A stretch of 64,000 nt of DNA from Actinomadura syzygii. GTDB lineage: Bacteria; Actinomycetota; Actinomycetes; Streptosporangiales; Streptosporangiaceae. The stretch is from contig NZ_VSFF01000001.1 of assembly GCF_008085905.1 (NCBI RefSeq), positions 1 to 64,000 of the forward strand, written 5' to 3'. The notes beneath the pieces were generated by a model, which made no database searches, had not been told where the DNA came from, and was given only the letters and a program-made list of their open reading frames with translations. Of the stretch, positions 49,497 through 59,810 are shown one piece after another. Position numbers and translations under genes: made by a program. Position 1 is the stretch's first letter. Each line of letters begins with the position of its first letter.

Positions 49497-52400
49497 TCAG
49501 ACCTCTTCGACACTGCTCGGCTCGCGCCGGGACAGGTCGATGCCGAGCTCCTCCGCCGCGCGGAAGACGTCCTCGTCGGTGTCGCGCATCTCGATGGACA
49601 TGCCGTCGCTCGACAGGACCTCGACGTTGAGGCAGAGCGACTGCATCTCCTTGATGAGCACCTTGAAGGACTCGGGAATGCCGGGCTCGGGGATGTTCTC
49701 GCCCTTGACGATGGCCTCGTACACCTTCACGCGGCCGAGGACGTCGTCGGACTTGATGGTCAGGAGCTCCTGCAGGGCATAGGCGGCGCCGTACGCCTCC
49801 AGCGCCCACACCTCCATCTCACCGAACCGCTGGCCGCCGAACTGCGCCTTACCGCCGAGCGGCTGCTGGGTGATCATGGAGTACGGACCGGTCGAACGGG
49901 CGTGGATCTTGTCGTCGACCAGGTGCAGCAGCTTGAGGATGTAGATGTAGCCGACCGAGATCGGGTCGCGGTAGGGCTCGCCGGTGCGGCCGTCGAACAT
50001 GCGCGCCTTGCCGCCCGGACCGACCATGCGGTTGCCGTCGCGGTTCGGGAGCGTGCTCTCGATCAGGCCGGTGACGTCGTCCTCGCGGGCGCCGTCGAAC
50101 ACCGGCGTGGCGGTGTTGGTCCACGGCGGGGCCTCGGACGCGCCGATCTCGTGCAGGGCGCGCTTCCACTCCGCGTCGTCGCCCTCGACCTTCCAGCCGC
50201 GGGACGCGACCCAGCCGAGGTGCGTCTCCAGGACCTGGCCGACGTTCATCCGGCCCGGCACGCCGAGCGGGTTGAGGACGATGTCGACCGGGGTGCCGTC
50301 CTCAAGGAACGGCATGTCCTCGACGGGGAGGACCTTGGAGATGACGCCCTTGTTGCCGTGCCGGCCGGCCAGCTTGTCGCCGTCGGTGATCTTGCGCTTC
50401 TGGGCGACGTACACCCGGACCAGCTCGTTCACGCCGGGCGGGAGCTCGTCGCCCTCGTCGCGGGAGAACACCCGGACGCCGATGACCTTGCCCTGCTCGC
50501 CGTGCGGCACCTTCAGCGACGTGTCGCGGACCTCGCGCGCCTTCTCACCGAAGATCGCGCGGAGCAGCCGCTCCTCCGGGGTGAGCTCGGTCTCGCCCTT
50601 GGGCGTGACCTTGCCGACGAGGATGTCGCCGGGGACGACGTCCGCGCCGATCCGGATGATCCCGCGCTCGTCGAGGTCGGCGAGGACCTCCTCGGAGACG
50701 TTCGGGATGTCGCGGGTGATCTCCTCGGGGCCGAGCTTGGTGTCGCGGGCGTCGACCTCGTGCTCCTCGATGTGGATCGAGGAGAGGACGTCGTCCTGCA
50801 CCAGGCGCTGGCTGAGGATGATGGCGTCCTCGTAGTTGTGGCCCTCCCACGGCATGAACGCCACGAGGAGGTTCTTGCCGAGCGCCATCTCGCCGTCGTC
50901 GGTGCACGGGCCGTCGGCGATGACCTGACCGAGCTCGACCCGCTGGCCCTCGTCGACGATCGGCTTCTGGTTGAAGCAGGTGCCCTGGTTCGACCGCTTG
51001 AACTTGGAGACGCGGTAGGTCGTCCTCGTGCCGTCGTCGTTCATGACGGTCACGTAGTCGGCGGACACCTCCTCGACGACGCCGGCCTTCTCGGCCGTGA
51101 TGACGTCGCCCGCGTCGGTCGCGGCGCGGTACTCCATGCCGGTGCCGACCAGCGGCGCCTCGCTGCGCAGCAGCGGGACGGACTGGCGCTGCATGTTGGA
51201 GCCCATCAGCGCGCGGTTCGCGTCGTCGTGCTCCAGGAACGGGATCATCGCGGTGGCGACCGAGGTCATCTGCCGGGCCGAGACGTCCATGTACTGGACC
51301 TCGCGGGCCGGGACGAGCTCGACCTCGCCGCCCTTACGGCGGACGAGGATCCGGTCGTCGACGAAGGTGCCGTCGTCGTTCAGCAGGGAGTTGGCCTGCG
51401 CGATGACGTAGCGGTCCTCCTCGTCGGCGGTGAGGTAGTCGATGTCCTCCTGGACGACGCCCTCGGTGACCCTGCGGTACGGGGTCTCGACGAACCCGAA
51501 CGGGTTGACCCGGCCGAACGCGGCGAGCGAGCCGATCAGGCCGATGTTCGGGCCTTCCGGCGTCTCGATCGGGCACATGCGGCCGTAGTGCGACGGGTGG
51601 ACGTCGCGGACCTCCATGCCCGCCCGCTCACGGGACAGACCACCGGGGCCGAGCGCGTTCAGGCGGCGCTTGTGCGTCAGCCCGGCCAGCGGGTTGGTCT
51701 GGTCCATGAACTGGGAGAGCTGGCTGGTGCCGAAGAACTCCTTGATGGAGGCGACGACCGGCCGGATGTTGATCAGGGTCTGCGGCGTGATGGCCTCGAC
51801 GTCCTGGGTGGTCATCCGCTCGCGGACGACGCGCTCCATCCGGGCGAGGCCGAGCCTGACCTGGTTCTGGATCAGCTCGCCGACCGTGCGCAGCCGCCGG
51901 TTGCCGAAGTGGTCGATGTCGTCGACCTCGATCGGCACGGCGACGTCGCCGATCGTGGCCTCCTCCTCACCGGCGTGCAGCCGGACGAGGTACTCGATCG
52001 TCGCGACGACGTCGTCCTCGGTGAGGGTGCCCTGGCGCATGTCCAGGTCGAGGCCGAGCTTCTTGTTGATCTTGTAGCGACCGACCTTGGCGACGTCGTA
52101 GCGCTTCGGGTTGAAGTACAGGTTCTCCAACAGCGTCTGCGCGGACTCGCGCGTCGGCGGCTCGCCCGGGCGCAGCTTGCGGTAGATGTCGAGCAGCGCG
52201 TCGTCCTGGCCGGAGGTGTGGTCCTTCTCCAGGGTCACGTTGATCGACTCGTAGGAGCCGAAGCGCTCACGGATGCGCGCCTCGTCCCAGCCGAGCGCCT
52301 TGAGCAGCACCGTGACGGGCTGCTTGCGCTTGCGGTCGATGCGCACGCCGACGTTGTCGCGCTTGTCGATCTCGAATTCGAGCCAGGCGCCGCGGCTCGG

Positions 52401-52964
52401 GATGACCCGGCAGCCGTAGATGTCCTTGTCGGACGCCTTGTCGAGGGCGCGGTCGAAGTACACGCCGGGCGACCGGGTGAGCTGCGAGACGACCACGCGC
52501 TCGGTGCCGTTGATGATGAAGGTGCCCTTCGGGGTCATGAGCGGGAAGTCGCCCATGAACACCGTCTGGCTCTTGATCTCGCCGGTGGTGTTGTTGATGA
52601 ACTCCGCCGTGACGAACAGCGGGGCGGAGTACGTCATGTCCTTGTCCTTGCACTCCTCGACGGAGTACTTGGGCGGCTCGAACCGGTGGTCGCGGAACGA
52701 GAGGGACATGGTTCCGGAGAAGTCCTCGATGGGACTGATCTCCTCGAAGATCTCTTCAAGCCCCGACTGGGTCGGGACGCTCTTACTTCCGGCCTTCTGG
52801 GCCGCCTCGACCCGGGCCTTCCACCTCTCGTTGCCCAGCAGCCAGTCGACGGAGTTGGTCTGCAGTGCAAGGAGGTCCGGGACTTCGAGCGGCTCCTTGA
52901 TGCGCGCGAAGGAGACGCGGTTCGGACCGGTTGCGGTATTCGAGGCGTTGCGCGAGGCTGCCAA
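49497..52964 (-). CDS. rpoB: RNA polymerase beta subunit
   Basis: Protein of 1155 residues. The rifampicin-binding region reads [20 protein letters not shown] then [16 protein letters not shown]. The His matching E. coli His526 is present, so this is not the Asn-containing rpoB(R) variant described as a second copy in Nonomuraea. The residue matching E. coli Ser531 is Asn, which I believe is ordinary in several actinomycetes. Other landmarks are [20 protein letters not shown] and [24 protein letters not shown] C-terminal sequence. Confidence 0.98.
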   Translation of the reverse strand: MAASRNASNTATGPNRVSFARIKEPLEVPDLLALQTNSVDWLLGNERWKARVEAAQKAGSKSVPTQSGLEEIFEEISPIEDFSGTMSLSFRDHRFEPPKYSVEECKDKDMTYSAPLFVTAEFINNTTGEIKSQTVFMGDFPLMTPKGTFIINGTERVVVSQLTRSPGVYFDRALDKASDKDIYGCRVIPSRGAWLEFEIDKRDNVGVRIDRKRKQPVTVLLKALGWDEARIRERFGSYESINVTLEKDHTSGQDDALLDIYRKLRPGEPPTRESAQTLLENLYFNPKRYDVAKVGRYKINKKLGLDLDMRQGTLTEDDVVATIEYLVRLHAGEEEATIGDVAVPIEVDDIDHFGNRRLRTVGELIQNQVRLGLARMERVVRERMTTQDVEAITPQTLINIRPVVASIKEFFGTSQLSQFMDQTNPLAGLTHKRRLNALGPGGLSRERAGMEVRDVHPSHYGRMCPIETPEGPNIGLIGSLAAFGRVNPFGFVETPYRRVTEGVVQEDIDYLTADEEDRYVIAQANSLLNDDGTFVDDRILVRRKGGEVELVPAREVQYMDVSARQMTSVATAMIPFLEHDDANRALMGSNMQRQSVPLLRSEAPLVGTGMEYRAATDAGDVITAEKAGVVEEVSADYVTVMNDDGTRTTYRVSKFKRSNQGTCFNQKPIVDEGQRVELGQVIADGPCTDDGEMALGKNLLVAFMPWEGHNYEDAIILSQRLVQDDVLSSIHIEEHEVDARDTKLGPEEITRDIPNVSEEVLADLDERGIIRIGADVVPGDILVGKVTPKGETELTPEERLLRAIFGEKAREVRDTSLKVPHGEQGKVIGVRVFSRDEGDELPPGVNELVRVYVAQKRKITDGDKLAGRHGNKGVISKVLPVEDMPFLEDGTPVDIVLNPLGVPGRMNVGQVLETHLGWVASRGWKVEGDDAEWKRALHEIGASEAPPWTNTATPVFDGAREDDVTGLIESTLPNRDGNRMVGPGGKARMFDGRTGEPYRDPISVGYIYILKLLHLVDDKIHARSTGPYSMITQQPLGGKAQFGGQRFGEMEVWALEAYGAAYALQELLTIKSDDVLGRVKVYEAIVKGENIPEPGIPESFKVLIKEMQSLCLNVEVLSSDGMSIEMRDTDEDVFRAAEELGIDLSRREPSSVEEV

Positions 52965-53108
52965 GAGTGGTCCTTCCGAGGGCTCGCGGCGTAACTGGTG
53001 ACACGCACGCCAGACGATCCACGTCCGAGACCTGCACAGAGAGGTCCAAAACGGACCGAAGCAGGGGTGCTCTCACACGTGGATAGTCAGAGGGCAGCGC
53101 AAAGGGGC

Positions 53109-53137
53109 AGTGTAGCCGACCGGTACACCGCTCGCAA
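53109..53137 (-). promoter_or_regulatory. rpoB promoter
   Basis: On the minus strand TTGCGA (53137-53132) and TACACT (53114-53109) are 17 bases apart, a good housekeeping-sigma promoter. The transcript would start near 53102, leaving a leader of about 140 bases before the rpoB ATG. The rest of 52965-53309 shows no gene. Confidence 0.75.
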
Positions 53138-53309
53138 CTCTAGCGCCGCAGTATGCATCACGTTGCCATGGAGCATCGCCCCTGAACGCCTCCCAGTCAA
53201 GAGCGGACTTGGACTTTTCGGGCTCTGACCTGCAGTGAGGAACGCCATAGTTTAGGGGTCGCCGGCGGCCGGACGTGGCCGAACGTCGCGAGACCCCTGA
53301 CGGGCCCGG

Positions 53310-54185
53310 TCAGGAGATGACGACGAGCTCTGACGCGAGCCACTTCCCGTCCTTCTCGACCATCGTCAACCGGATGCGGAGCGACTCGGGAAGGCTCTGC
53401 TGCTTGTCGTCCTTCGTCGCGGACGAGCGGTTCGCGTAGACGAGGGCGACGACCTTCTCCGGGGTGGCGCTCTCCACTCCGACCTTCAGGACGGTCGTGT
53501 TGGAGACGGCCTGCCGCTGGATGGCGGTCGCCCTGAGTTCGGCGGCGAGCTTGTCGTACTGCGTGTGCAGCTTGCCCGTCGTCGTGGCGGACGCCTCCTT
53601 CAGGTCGGCGTCGAGCGTCTGGTAGTCGTACGACGAGAGCTTCTGCGCGGCGCGGGACGCCGCGAACGAAGCCTCCTTGGCCGCCGTCTCCGTCGCGTGC
53701 TGCTCGCGGACCTTCAGGGCGAGCGCCGTCGTCCCCGCGCCCAGCGCGACCGTCAGGACGGCCAGGACGGCGATGACGAGCGTCAGGCTTCCGGCCGAAC
53801 GGGAGGAACGGGACGCGCCCCTGGTCTTGGCGAGCTTGACCTTGGACGACCGCTTGCGGGGCTTCTCCGGCTCGTCTTCCTCGTCGTCATCGTCGTCCGC
53901 TTGTTCCGTGGTGGCGGAGGCGGGCTCCGGAGCGTCTGAGTCGCCCTCTGGCGAGCTGTCGCCGTCGGACGTGACTTCGGGGCCATCCTGGGGCTCGTCG
54001 GGCTTCTGGAGGGATTTGGCGGCGTCCTCGCCGTCGGTCTCCTCTGCGGCCTCCCCCTCGGCCTCGGCCTCCTCGGCGGCGAGTCGGGCGAGCCGTGCGG
54101 CCTCGCGGGCCTTCGCGGCTGCCTCCTCGGCGAGCCGGGCGGCCTCCGCCGCCTCCTCGGCCCGCGCAGCCATGTCCGACTTCAC
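53310..54185 (-). CDS. Mce-associated membrane protein with a charged coiled-coil N-terminus
   Basis: Protein of 291 residues from GTG 54185, whose start overlaps the upstream stop (GTGA). Residues 5-50 are an Ala/Glu/Arg heptad-like coiled coil. An acidic linker and a basic patch (EKPRKRSSKVKLAK) lead to one transmembrane segment near 132-155. The C-terminal 130 residues have the Mce-associated (Mas) pattern ending DGKWLASELVVIS. Mas proteins stabilise or assist Mce transporters in mycobacteria. Last gene of the mce operon. Confidence 0.87.
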   Translation of the reverse strand: MKSDMAARAEEAAEAARLAEEAAAKAREAARLARLAAEEAEAEGEAAEETDGEDAAKSLQKPDEPQDGPEVTSDGDSSPEGDSDAPEPASATTEQADDDDDEEDEPEKPRKRSSKVKLAKTRGASRSSRSAGSLTLVIAVLAVLTVALGAGTTALALKVREQHATETAAKEASFAASRAAQKLSSYDYQTLDADLKEASATTTGKLHTQYDKLAAELRATAIQRQAVSNTTVLKVGVESATPEKVVALVYANRSSATKDDKQQSLPESLRIRLTMVEKDGKWLASELVVIS

Positions 54186-54670
54186 GGGACGACCTCCAGT
54201 CCGGAAATGAGCCAGCGGTCATCGACCCGCGTGAGGTCCATCTGGTACCGGTAGCCCTTGGGTGTGCCGTTCTTGACCTTGTCGTTGGTCACGGTCCCGT
54301 TCAGGGAGACCATCACTTCGGCGGAGTCTCCGTCGATGGAGACCAGGGCCGCGTCGACGTCGCTGACCGTCGACTTGGCCTTGTACTTGCTGACCTGCTG
54401 CATGAACGCGTTCGACTGGGACGCCAGCTTGTTCTTCAGCTCGCCCGTGGTGCCCGCGACGATGCGGTCCATGTCGCGCTGGGCGGTGGACGCGTCGAGC
54501 GTCATCAGGTTCACGCCCATCTGCCGCGCCGACTGGATCGCCTTGGCCTTCTGGTCGGCCTCGTCCTTGTTGTGGAGCGTGACCACGCCGAGCCAGCCGG
54601 ACGCGACTGCGAGCGCGAGCACGACCGCGCCGAGCGCGAACACGGTCACCAGGGACGCGCGCCGGCTCAT
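54182..54670 (-). CDS. Mce-associated membrane protein
   Basis: Protein of 162 residues: one N-terminal membrane helix (SLVTVFALGAVVLALAVASG) then a Mas/NTF2-like extracytoplasmic domain (LMTLDASTAQRDMDRIVAGT, LTRVDDRWLISGLEVVP). It is shorter than its neighbour and lacks the coiled coil. It is 52 bases after mceF across a repeat. Confidence 0.87.
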   Translation of the reverse strand: MSRRASLVTVFALGAVVLALAVASGWLGVVTLHNKDEADQKAKAIQSARQMGVNLMTLDASTAQRDMDRIVAGTTGELKNKLASQSNAFMQQVSKYKAKSTVSDVDAALVSIDGDSAEVMVSLNGTVTNDKVKNGTPKGYRYQMDLTRVDDRWLISGLEVVP

Positions 54671-54679
54671 CGGACCCGT

Positions 54680-54733
54680 CCCGGCCTCATCGGCTCACCC
54701 GGCTTCATCGACTCACCCGGCCTCATTGGCTCA
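54680..54733. repeat. Three 18-bp tandem repeats at the end of mceF
   Basis: Units 54680-54697, 54698-54715 and 54716-54733 follow the pattern CCCGGCCTCATCGGCTCA with one to three changes each. On the minus strand every unit holds an ATG and a TGA. The repeats span the mceF stop and the spacer to the next gene. Confidence 0.85.
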
Positions 54734-56189
54734 GGGGTCCGAGCAGGAGCCACTTCCACGAGGAATCCTCTCCGAGCTGGCGGGAACCGGCGCTGCGCGG
54801 CATGGCGTATCGCTTGCCGTCGGGCCCGTAGACGGCGCCGGTCGTTGGATCGTATCCAGCGAATTCGACTGTGTCGGCCGGATACGAGAGGTATAGCCGG
54901 TCATCTGACAACTGACCGGTCGGGGCCGCCGCGGCGGGCGTGCCGCCGGAGCCGTCCGAGTTCTTCGGAGTGCCCTTGGCCTGCGACTTCGCGCCGCCCT
55001 GCGGCCCGGCGCCACCCTCCGGGAACCCGGCGCCCGCAGTCGCGCCGGGCGGCACCTGCGGGACGGGGGCGAGGTCCTCCCGGGGGAAGTTGCGCCCGCC
55101 CCGGACGGCCGTCTGCGCGTCGTGCGGGGCCTTGCAGCCCGCGTCCAGGCGCGGCTTCTTCTTCGACGTGTCCTGCGGCCAGCGGTGCTTCACCTTCTCG
55201 TAGCCCTTGGTGCAGGCGGGCGGCGCGTCGATGTTCAGCGCGAGGCCGAGGTGCTGGGTGCCGTCGCCGGGCGTGACGGTGAACGCGCCCGCCATGGTCA
55301 CCGGGTAGAGGATGAACAGGGACCGGAGGCCCGCCTTGCGCGTCGCGATGATCTGGCCCGTGGTGGTGAGGTTGGCCAGGAAGACGGGCAGTGTCGGGGC
55401 GAGTTGGTTGATGGCCTTGTGGGATTCGTCCACCGCGCCGGGGACCGCGTCGATCGTCTTGCGCAAGGCGGGGTCGTCGTTGCGCAGGGACGTGGTGAGC
55501 TCGTTCAGGTTGGCGGCGAAACCGCGGATGTTGGCGGCCTGCCCGCGCTGCGTGTCCAGGACGGTCACGCTGTTGTCCAGGAGCCGCTTGGTGTCGGGGT
55601 AAGCCTGCTCGGCGGTCTTCAGGAGGCGGTCGGTGTCGTCCAGGAGCGACTGGAGGTCGTCGGCCGATCCGGAGAACGCCTTGTTGAGTTCGTCCACGAT
55701 GATGCCGAGGTCACGGGTGTCGACCGAGCCGACCAGCGAGTCGACGTTGCGCAGTAGCTCGGCGGTCGAGATGGGGAGCGCCGTGCGCTGGCGCGGGATC
55801 GTGTAGGCGTCGCCCTCGTCCAGGTACGGGCCGGTCTTCTTCGCGGGCTCCAGGTCGATGTACTGCTCGCCGACCGCCGACCGGTTGGCGATGATCGCCC
55901 TGGTGCCGTCCCTCGGGATGCGCTTGCCGCGTTCGAGGAGCAGCTTGACCCGGATGCCGTCCTTGGTCAGCTCGATGGGGCCGACCCGTCCGACCGGGAC
56001 GCCCCGGTAGGTGACCTCCGCGTTGGTGAACACGCCGCCGGAGTCGGTGAGGTCGACGTAGGCGACGTACTGCTTGCCGAGCAGGTCGCGTCCGATCCCG
56101 ATGTAGTTCACCGACACGATCGCCACGCCGACGACGGTGATGACGGCGAACGCGATCAACTGGATGATGACGCCGCGTTTCAGGATCAC
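54723..56189 (-). CDS. mceF: MCE-family protein MceF
   Basis: Protein of 488 residues: membrane anchor MILKRGVIIQLIAFAVITVV, MCE domain (about 40-115: AYVDLTDSGGVFTNAEVTYR, GVPVGRVGPIELTKDGIRVK), helical region, then a long C-terminal Pro/Gly/Ala-rich part ending KRYAMPRSAGSRQLGEDSSW-KWLLLGPLSQ. Position sixth in the set fits MceF. It should contribute to the periplasm-spanning lipid channel. Confidence 0.92.
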   Translation of the reverse strand: MILKRGVIIQLIAFAVITVVGVAIVSVNYIGIGRDLLGKQYVAYVDLTDSGGVFTNAEVTYRGVPVGRVGPIELTKDGIRVKLLLERGKRIPRDGTRAIIANRSAVGEQYIDLEPAKKTGPYLDEGDAYTIPRQRTALPISTAELLRNVDSLVGSVDTRDLGIIVDELNKAFSGSADDLQSLLDDTDRLLKTAEQAYPDTKRLLDNSVTVLDTQRGQAANIRGFAANLNELTTSLRNDDPALRKTIDAVPGAVDESHKAINQLAPTLPVFLANLTTTGQIIATRKAGLRSLFILYPVTMAGAFTVTPGDGTQHLGLALNIDAPPACTKGYEKVKHRWPQDTSKKKPRLDAGCKAPHDAQTAVRGGRNFPREDLAPVPQVPPGATAGAGFPEGGAGPQGGAKSQAKGTPKNSDGSGGTPAAAAPTGQLSDDRLYLSYPADTVEFAGYDPTTGAVYGPDGKRYAMPRSAGSRQLGEDSSWKWLLLGPLSQ

Positions 56190-57478
56190 GAGAGGCCCCC
56201 CGTCATCAGGGTCCGCAGACCGCCGTCGTCGGACCCGGGCGCGAGCGCGCCCGGACGCCCCGGAGTGGAGCCGCCGCTCGGGAGCCCGGGAAGTCCGGGA
56301 AGCCCGCCTGAGCCGGAGCCGGAACCGGAGCCGCCGGTGTCGCCCGGCATCTGCGGCAGGACGCCGAGCGGCGTGTCCGGCAGCGTCACGTTCGGCACCT
56401 GGAGCATGTTGCGCATCTGGCGTCCGCTGCCGAGCAGCCCCTCCAGGTCGGTGCCGCCGAGGAGGTTGCGGGCGATGGACTCAAGATCGAGGTCGAGGGT
56501 CAGCCGGACGTTGCCGTAGTCGCCCTCGATGACGTTCTCGAACGTCGCCGGGAACGGGAACGTGATCAGGCTTTCCAACGACTTCGGCAGGTCGGAGCCC
56601 GCCTTGTTGAGGTTCCGCAGGATCTTGTCGAGGTCCTGGAGGTTCGCGAGCAGGTCGGCCTTGGACTTGTCGATCACGTAGGTCGTGGTGCGGCTGAGCT
56701 TGTTCAGCGCGACGAGCATCTTGGTCAGGTCGGCGCGGTTCTGGTTGAGGACGGAGATCGCGGGGCCCGTCTTGTCGATGGTGTCCTGGATCGTCTTCCG
56801 CTCGTCCGAGAGCTTGCCGGTGAGCCGGTCGATGCTGTCCAGCGCGCGGGTGATCGCGGCGCGGTTGCGGTCGAGCGTCCCGGCGAAGGTGTTCACGCGG
56901 GACAGCACGGACCTGATCGTCGGCTCCCGGCCGCGCATCGCGGCCTGCAACTCGTGGCTGATCGTGGAGACCTGTTCGAGGCCGCCGCCGTTCAGCAGCA
57001 GCGACATCGCCGACAGGACCTCTTCGATCTCGGTGCCGTGGGACGTCCGGTTCAGCGGGATGAGGTCGCCGTTCCCGAGGTCCCCGACCGGCGTCTCCTT
57101 CTCCGGCGGTTTCAGCTCGACGAACTTCTCGCCCAGCAGGCTCGTCTGCCCGATGGTCGCGTAGGCGTTGTCGGGGAGCTTCGTGTCGCCGCGCACCTTG
57201 ACCGTGACGACGGCGTGCCAGCCGTCCTGCCCCGGCCGCCCGGCCAGCTTGATCTTCTCGACCTTGCCGACCGACACGTCGTTGACCTTGACCGCCGACT
57301 GCGGGACGAGGTCCAGCACGTTCGCGAACTCGATCCGCACGGTCTTCGGGTGCGAGCCGAGGTCGGGGCCGCCCGGCAGCGGAAGCGACTGCACCCCGTC
57401 GAACGAGCAGCCCGACAGCGCCACCGCGCCCACGATGGCGGTGGCCGCGAGACGCCTCAGCCGTGCCGCGCCGCTCAT
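56186..57478 (-). CDS. mceE: MCE-family lipoprotein MceE
   Basis: Protein of 430 residues from ATG 57478, overlapping the mceD stop (ATGA). The signal sequence ends in the lipobox VALSGC (Cys about residue 24), so it is lipid-anchored, as MceE (LprK type) always is. The MCE domain (IEFANVLDLVPQSAVKVNDV) and a long helical region follow; the C-terminus is a flexible Gly/Ser/Pro segment. Its stop overlaps mceF. Confidence 0.94.
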   Translation of the reverse strand: MSGAARLRRLAATAIVGAVALSGCSFDGVQSLPLPGGPDLGSHPKTVRIEFANVLDLVPQSAVKVNDVSVGKVEKIKLAGRPGQDGWHAVVTVKVRGDTKLPDNAYATIGQTSLLGEKFVELKPPEKETPVGDLGNGDLIPLNRTSHGTEIEEVLSAMSLLLNGGGLEQVSTISHELQAAMRGREPTIRSVLSRVNTFAGTLDRNRAAITRALDSIDRLTGKLSDERKTIQDTIDKTGPAISVLNQNRADLTKMLVALNKLSRTTTYVIDKSKADLLANLQDLDKILRNLNKAGSDLPKSLESLITFPFPATFENVIEGDYGNVRLTLDLDLESIARNLLGGTDLEGLLGSGRQMRNMLQVPNVTLPDTPLGVLPQMPGDTGGSGSGSGSGGLPGLPGLPSGGSTPGRPGALAPGSDDGGLRTLMTGGLS

Positions 57479-58716
57479 CGGGTGGCTCCCGGCAGCAGCG
57501 CGGAGAGGTCGCCCGGCTTGCTCTGCGTCTTCCCCGACTTCGGCGGGCCCTGCGGGCCGTAGGCGTCCGGCGGGATCGGCACCGGCTCGTAGTGCGTGGT
57601 CAGCGCGGTGATCCAGGACAGGTCGAGGCTGAACCCGGTCAGCGCCTTCCCGATCCCGTTGTACGGGCGGACGAAGTCGAGGCACTGCTTGGCGGGCGTC
57701 CCGGCCGAGTAGGCCAGCGAGCAGATCCAGTCGGCCAGGTCGTGGAACTGGCGGAAGTTGTCGCGGGTGTGGATCGTGCCGCTGATCGGGTCGTACGCGC
57801 GGGCCAGGTTGTTGATCGCGAGCGGGCCCGCGGTGAGGATCTCGGCCAGCGAGTCCTTCTCCTTCACCAGCACGCCGGTGATCTGCGCGAGCTGCCGGAC
57901 GTTCGACGCCAGCTCCGTCCGGTTGTCCTTGACGAACCGCTGCACGTTCCGCAGCGTCGGGGCGAGCGTGTTGAGGGCCGCGCTCAGCTCCTCCTTCTCC
58001 CCCGCGAGCTGCCCGGACACGCCGTTCAGGTGCCCGGTGAACGACTTGATCTGCTGGTCGTTCGCCTTCATCGCGTCGGTGATGATCCGCAGGTTCCGGA
58101 TCGTCTGGGCGATGTCGCCGCGGTCGGCGCTGAGGGTGCCGAGGGCCCTGGAGGTGTCCGCGATCGTCTGCCGGATGTCCTCGCCCTGCCCCTCCAGGTT
58201 CGCGGCGCCGACCTTGAGCAGCCGCGACAGGGGGCCGGTGCCGTCCGGCGCGTCCGGCGCGTTCGCGCCCTGCGGGCCGAGCGCCTTGGAGAGCTTGTTC
58301 AGGCTGGAGCCGACCTCGTCCACCTCGACCGGGACGGCCGTCCTGCTCGTGGTGAGCGTCGCGCCGTCCGCCAGCACCGGCCCGCCCTTGTAGACGGGGG
58401 CGAGCTGGATGTAGCGGTCGGCGACGAGCGTCTGGTTGACGACGACGGCCTTCGCGTTCGCGGGCACCTTGTACTTGGCGTCGTACCTCAACTCGACCTT
58501 GACCGCGTCGCCGACCGGCTCGACGCTCGTGACCTCGCCGACCGGGATGCCGAGGATGCGGACGTCCGCGCCCTTGTAGAGGCCGACCGTCTTCGTGAAG
58601 TACGCGGTCATGTGCCGCTGCTCCGTCCCCTGGAACACCAGCAGGAGCGCGGCAGCCAGCACTGCGACGGCGAGGATCGCGCCGCCGAGGCGAAGGATGG
58701 TCGCGGAGTTGCGCAT
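57475..58716 (-). CDS. mceD: MCE-family protein MceD
   Basis: Protein of 413 residues with an N-terminal membrane helix (LGGAILAVAVLAAALLLVFQ), MCE domain (MTAYFTKTVGLYKGADVRIL, GIPVGEVTSVEPVGDAVKVE) and helical needle region. The C-terminus is Pro/Lys-rich. Two Cys near the end may pair. Starts 17 bases after mceC and overlaps mceE by 4. Confidence 0.93.
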   Translation of the reverse strand: MRNSATILRLGGAILAVAVLAAALLLVFQGTEQRHMTAYFTKTVGLYKGADVRILGIPVGEVTSVEPVGDAVKVELRYDAKYKVPANAKAVVVNQTLVADRYIQLAPVYKGGPVLADGATLTTSRTAVPVEVDEVGSSLNKLSKALGPQGANAPDAPDGTGPLSRLLKVGAANLEGQGEDIRQTIADTSRALGTLSADRGDIAQTIRNLRIITDAMKANDQQIKSFTGHLNGVSGQLAGEKEELSAALNTLAPTLRNVQRFVKDNRTELASNVRQLAQITGVLVKEKDSLAEILTAGPLAINNLARAYDPISGTIHTRDNFRQFHDLADWICSLAYSAGTPAKQCLDFVRPYNGIGKALTGFSLDLSWITALTTHYEPVPIPPDAYGPQGPPKSGKTQSKPGDLSALLPGATR

Positions 58717-58733
58717 GGAACCTGCCTGCTAGC

Positions 58734-59810
58734 TCACGGGAGGAAGGGCAGCGGGTTGTCCGGCCGGTTGCCGGTCTGCCCCTGCTTCTGAGTCGGCTTC
58801 TGATTCGGCTTCTGGGTCTGGGTCGTCCCGCCGCCCTGCTGCTTGGGGTCCTGGATCGAGGCGGGGATCGGGATGAGGTTCTGGATCCAGGAGTCGAACC
58901 AGCGCCCGGTGCCGGTCACGTCCGAGAACTGGCGGGCGAACGGCGCGAACAACTTGATGACCCGGTCGAGGTTGTCCTGGTTCTTGAGCAGGACCCGGTT
59001 GACCTCCGAGAGGTTGTCGAGCATCGGGCCGAGCTGCTTCTCGTTCTCGTTGATCAGCGCGTTGACCTGCTGCGACAGCGTCACCGTGTTGATCAGGAGC
59101 TGGTGGATGACGGCCCGCCGCGCCTGCACGGCCTGGAGCACCTTGTCGCCGTCCTGGACGAGTTTCGCGAAGTCCTGGTTGCGGTCGGCCAGGAGCTTGG
59201 AGACGTCCTTGGCCTTGCCCGCGAGTTCGTGCAACTGGTCGTCGCGGGACGCGACCGTGTTCGACAGCCGCCGCAACCCCTGCAACGACGCCCGGACCTC
59301 CTCCGGCGAGTTCTTGAAGGTGTCCGACAGCACGTCGAACGACTTCGCGACCTGCTGAACGTCGATGTCGCCGATGGTCTTGCTCAGCTCGCTGATCGCC
59401 GGGACGATCTCGAACGGGACGCTCGTCCGCGCGACCGGGATGTTGCGGCCGAGCCGCCCCTTCCCGCGCGGGGTGAGCTCCACGTAGTGGGCGCCGAGCA
59501 CCGTCTTGATCTTGATGGACGCCTTGGTCCCCGCGCCGAGCCGCACACCGTCGTCCACGCGGAAGGTGACCCTGACGTGGTCGCCGTCCAGCTCCAGCTT
59601 CTTGACCTCGCCGACCTTGACGCCCGCGATGCGGACCTCCTCGCCCGCCTTCAGCCCGGCCGCCTCCCGGAACGACGCCGTGTGCGTCTTCCCGCCCGAC
59701 ACGAACGGGATGTTGTCGAGGTTCAGCGCCAGCGCCAGCAGGACGGCGATGACCGCGAAGCCCGCGAGGCCGATGGGGAGCGGGTTGCGCTCCCGGAACG
59801 TCACCCTCAT
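58734..59810 (-). CDS. mceC: MCE-family protein MceC
   Basis: Protein of 358 residues: membrane anchor near 11-30, MCE domain (SFREAAGLKAGEEVRIAGVK, VGEVKKLELDGDHVRVTFRV), helical region with QLLINTVTLSQQVNALINEN, and a Gln/Lys/Pro tail (QKPNQKPTQKQGQ). Its ATG directly follows the mceB TAG. Confidence 0.93.
   Translation of the reverse strand: MRVTFRERNPLPIGLAGFAVIAVLLALALNLDNIPFVSGGKTHTASFREAAGLKAGEEVRIAGVKVGEVKKLELDGDHVRVTFRVDDGVRLGAGTKASIKIKTVLGAHYVELTPRGKGRLGRNIPVARTSVPFEIVPAISELSKTIGDIDVQQVAKSFDVLSDTFKNSPEEVRASLQGLRRLSNTVASRDDQLHELAGKAKDVSKLLADRNQDFAKLVQDGDKVLQAVQARRAVIHQLLINTVTLSQQVNALINENEKQLGPMLDNLSEVNRVLLKNQDNLDRVIKLFAPFARQFSDVTGTGRWFDSWIQNLIPIPASIQDPKQQGGGTTQTQKPNQKPTQKQGQTGNRPDNPLPFLP

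Noticed and set aside
49902..52994. Open frame of about 1030 codons on the plus strand opposite rpoB
   Set aside because: Shadow frame of rpoB caused by G/C-ending codons; no start signal or domain.
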